From Lepidostoma basale (Eukaryota > Arthropoda > Insecta > Trichoptera > Lepidostomatidae), in NCBI GenBank assembly GCA_022606425.2, contig JAHDVF020000186.1, forward strand, positions 248,001-312,000: 64,000 nucleotides of DNA, written 5' to 3'. Both the position numbers and the translations under genes were made by a program. Under the pieces are notes generated by a model. The model ran no database searches. It was not told where the DNA came from and saw nothing but the letters and a program-made list of their open reading frames with translations. Below are positions 62,851 to 64,000 of this stretch, piece by piece; the stretch's first letter is position 1, and each line of letters begins with the position of its first letter.

Positions 62851-63065
62851 CGGCACTCTATACTTTTCTTTACGCCCCCGCGGGAGACGCGGTGTGATGG
62901 GCTGCGAACCTCATCGCCACCAATAGGCATCTCCCGCGCAAACTACGATTGTACAACGTCCACAAAATTAATCTAAAACAAAGAATATGATATACAATGA
63001 TATAAAATAATAAAAAAAACAAACACATTACGTTATTTTAGATGGTCCACGTGTTGTCAGCTGGA
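62850..63065 (-). repeat. Unnamed repeat shared with the arms at 53645-54150
   Basis: Reversed, the order CACGTGGACCATCTAAAATA, TATTTTATATCATTGTATAT, TTTTAGATTAATTTTGTGGA, GCGATGAGGTTCGCAGCCCA and CACACCGCGTCTCCCGCGG follows the left arm at 53655-53830. It has no coding capacity. Confidence 0.75.
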
Positions 63066-63069
63066 AGAT

Positions 63070-63540
63070 TCGGACACAATAATAAAAATAATACATTTCG
63101 CCTCTCTAAGGCATTATCAATTGTCTTTCCTACCACATTTCCATTGGAATTAATTAGAAAACTTAGTGTTTTAATTTTATGTTGTATGCAAATATTCATA
63201 TTTTTTTTAATACGACATCACCTTTGCAAAACGTTTGTCAAATTACCGTGGGTCTACTTTTTAAAGCTAGAACTCGTCAGTGTGAAATTTTCCAGTCTCA
63301 ATACGATTTACTCTGACCCGTAAAATTATTTTGTACCATGCAAAGAGAGGGAATTATTTTTGTATCAGAAGCAATCCGGGTGGGATAGCATACGCCAGGG
63401 TCTCTCAAACGTATGCTTACTTGAGAGAAGCAGAAATAAGGTACGTTTTTAGAATCGCTGCAAGAAATGGCGCAACCGTACCCAACTCTCTTTTACATGT
63501 ATTAGTGAAAGTATTATACATTCAGAAGACAAATACTTAC
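63070..63540. other. No confident feature
   Basis: 63088-63125 holds an M1 MITE arm (TTTCGCCTCTCTAAGGCATT). The 105-codon frame at 63331-63648 runs from unique sequence into a LINE end, so it is not a gene as it stands. Confidence 0.35.
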
Positions 63541-63544
63541 TTAC

Positions 63545-63960
63545 ACAGACAGCCGTTGTCGTCCACTGCTGGACATAGGCCTTCCCCATACTTCTCCACG
63601 TATCCCTGTCTTGCGCCTTTTGCATCTAATCGCCAGCAATTCTTCTAATGTCATCGGACCATCCTGTGGGGGGTCTTCCTCTGTTTCGTTTGTCTTCGCG
63701 GGGTCTCCACTCTACCACCCTTCTGGTCCATCTATCGTCTATCAATCTGGCAACATGTCCCGCAAATGACCATTTAAGCTTCGCTACCCTTGCGGCATCT
63801 GTTACTCCCCACCTTCTACGTATTTCTTATCCGGTCTGAGAGTCTTACGTGTAACATGGCTCTTTCGTGTTTCCTCTGTGCTACACGGAGTCTCCTTATG
63901 GTCGACTTTTTTTTATTTTTTTATTATACGATTTTATTTTGGGAGTATCGTGAGAGGACT
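63545..63960 (-). mobile_element. LINE family B, C-terminal fragment
   Basis: The plus strand has GTCCACTGCTGGACATAGGC and CATCGGACCATCCTGTGGGG, the reverse of the usual family B end. The minus strand reads through a GRPRKRW-like and WHVAR-like block with frameshifts. Confidence 0.72.
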
Positions 63961-64000
63961 CTCATTACTGATACCCCACTATTTATGACATGACTTTTTA

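Noticed and set aside
63331..63648. A 105-codon plus-strand gene
   Set aside because: The frame runs from unique DNA into a reversed LINE end, so it is a chance fusion.

Overview
The window looks like animal nuclear DNA, most likely an insect and plausibly a moth or butterfly. It is AT-rich, genes are split by spliceosomal introns, and the space between exons is packed with decayed LINEs, a tRNA-derived SINE and many short hairpin (MITE-like) elements. The order-level guess rests on the style of the repeats and is inference. There is no bacterial gene organisation.

Four protein-coding loci are well supported. (1) Positions 1-2853, minus strand: the 5' part of a RhoGAP gene resembling ARHGAP11A, three exons, running off the left edge. 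(2) Positions 9294-12797, plus strand: a PDZ-GEF/RAPGEF2-type Rap guanine nucleotide exchange factor (fly Gef26/dizzy), with 1167 codons in one uninterrupted exon ending in a PDZ-ligand tail. (3) Positions 26612-29087, minus strand: a complete five-exon Dph5 (diphthine synthase) gene of 270 codons. (4) Positions 31870 to at least 39855, plus strand: a very large acidic protein with an N-terminal RIIa domain and two IQ motifs. This is the domain order of sperm protein SPA17, expanded more than tenfold by a low-complexity, internally repeated exon. A candidate last exon lies near 50182-50258 beyond a roughly 10 kb repeat-filled intron. Two small, less certain genes face away from each other at 55044-55503 (minus) and 55889-56887 (plus).

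The rest is mostly repeats. Several LINE lineages occur: a Jockey/CR1-group element with a 658-codon reverse transcriptase ORF at 6386-8362 and dead copies; a CR1/L2-like lineage; an RTE-like lineage with a GTTAG-repeat tail; and at least three other lineages seen only as reverse transcriptase C-terminal fragments. DNA-transposon derivatives include two TTAA-flanked piggyBac-type MITEs, a pogo/Tigger remnant, a 743 bp element with 34 bp terminal inverted repeats, and several foldback families. Many elements are nested, and some insertions can be ordered in time.

The genes do not form an operon or a shared pathway. They act in Rho and Rap small-GTPase control, translation (diphthamide on eEF2) and, by inference, sperm or cilium structure. 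The most unusual items are the giant RIIa-IQ protein, the undivided coding exon of the PDZ-GEF gene, and a foldback element that carries a foreign, coding-like segment (50687-50926).
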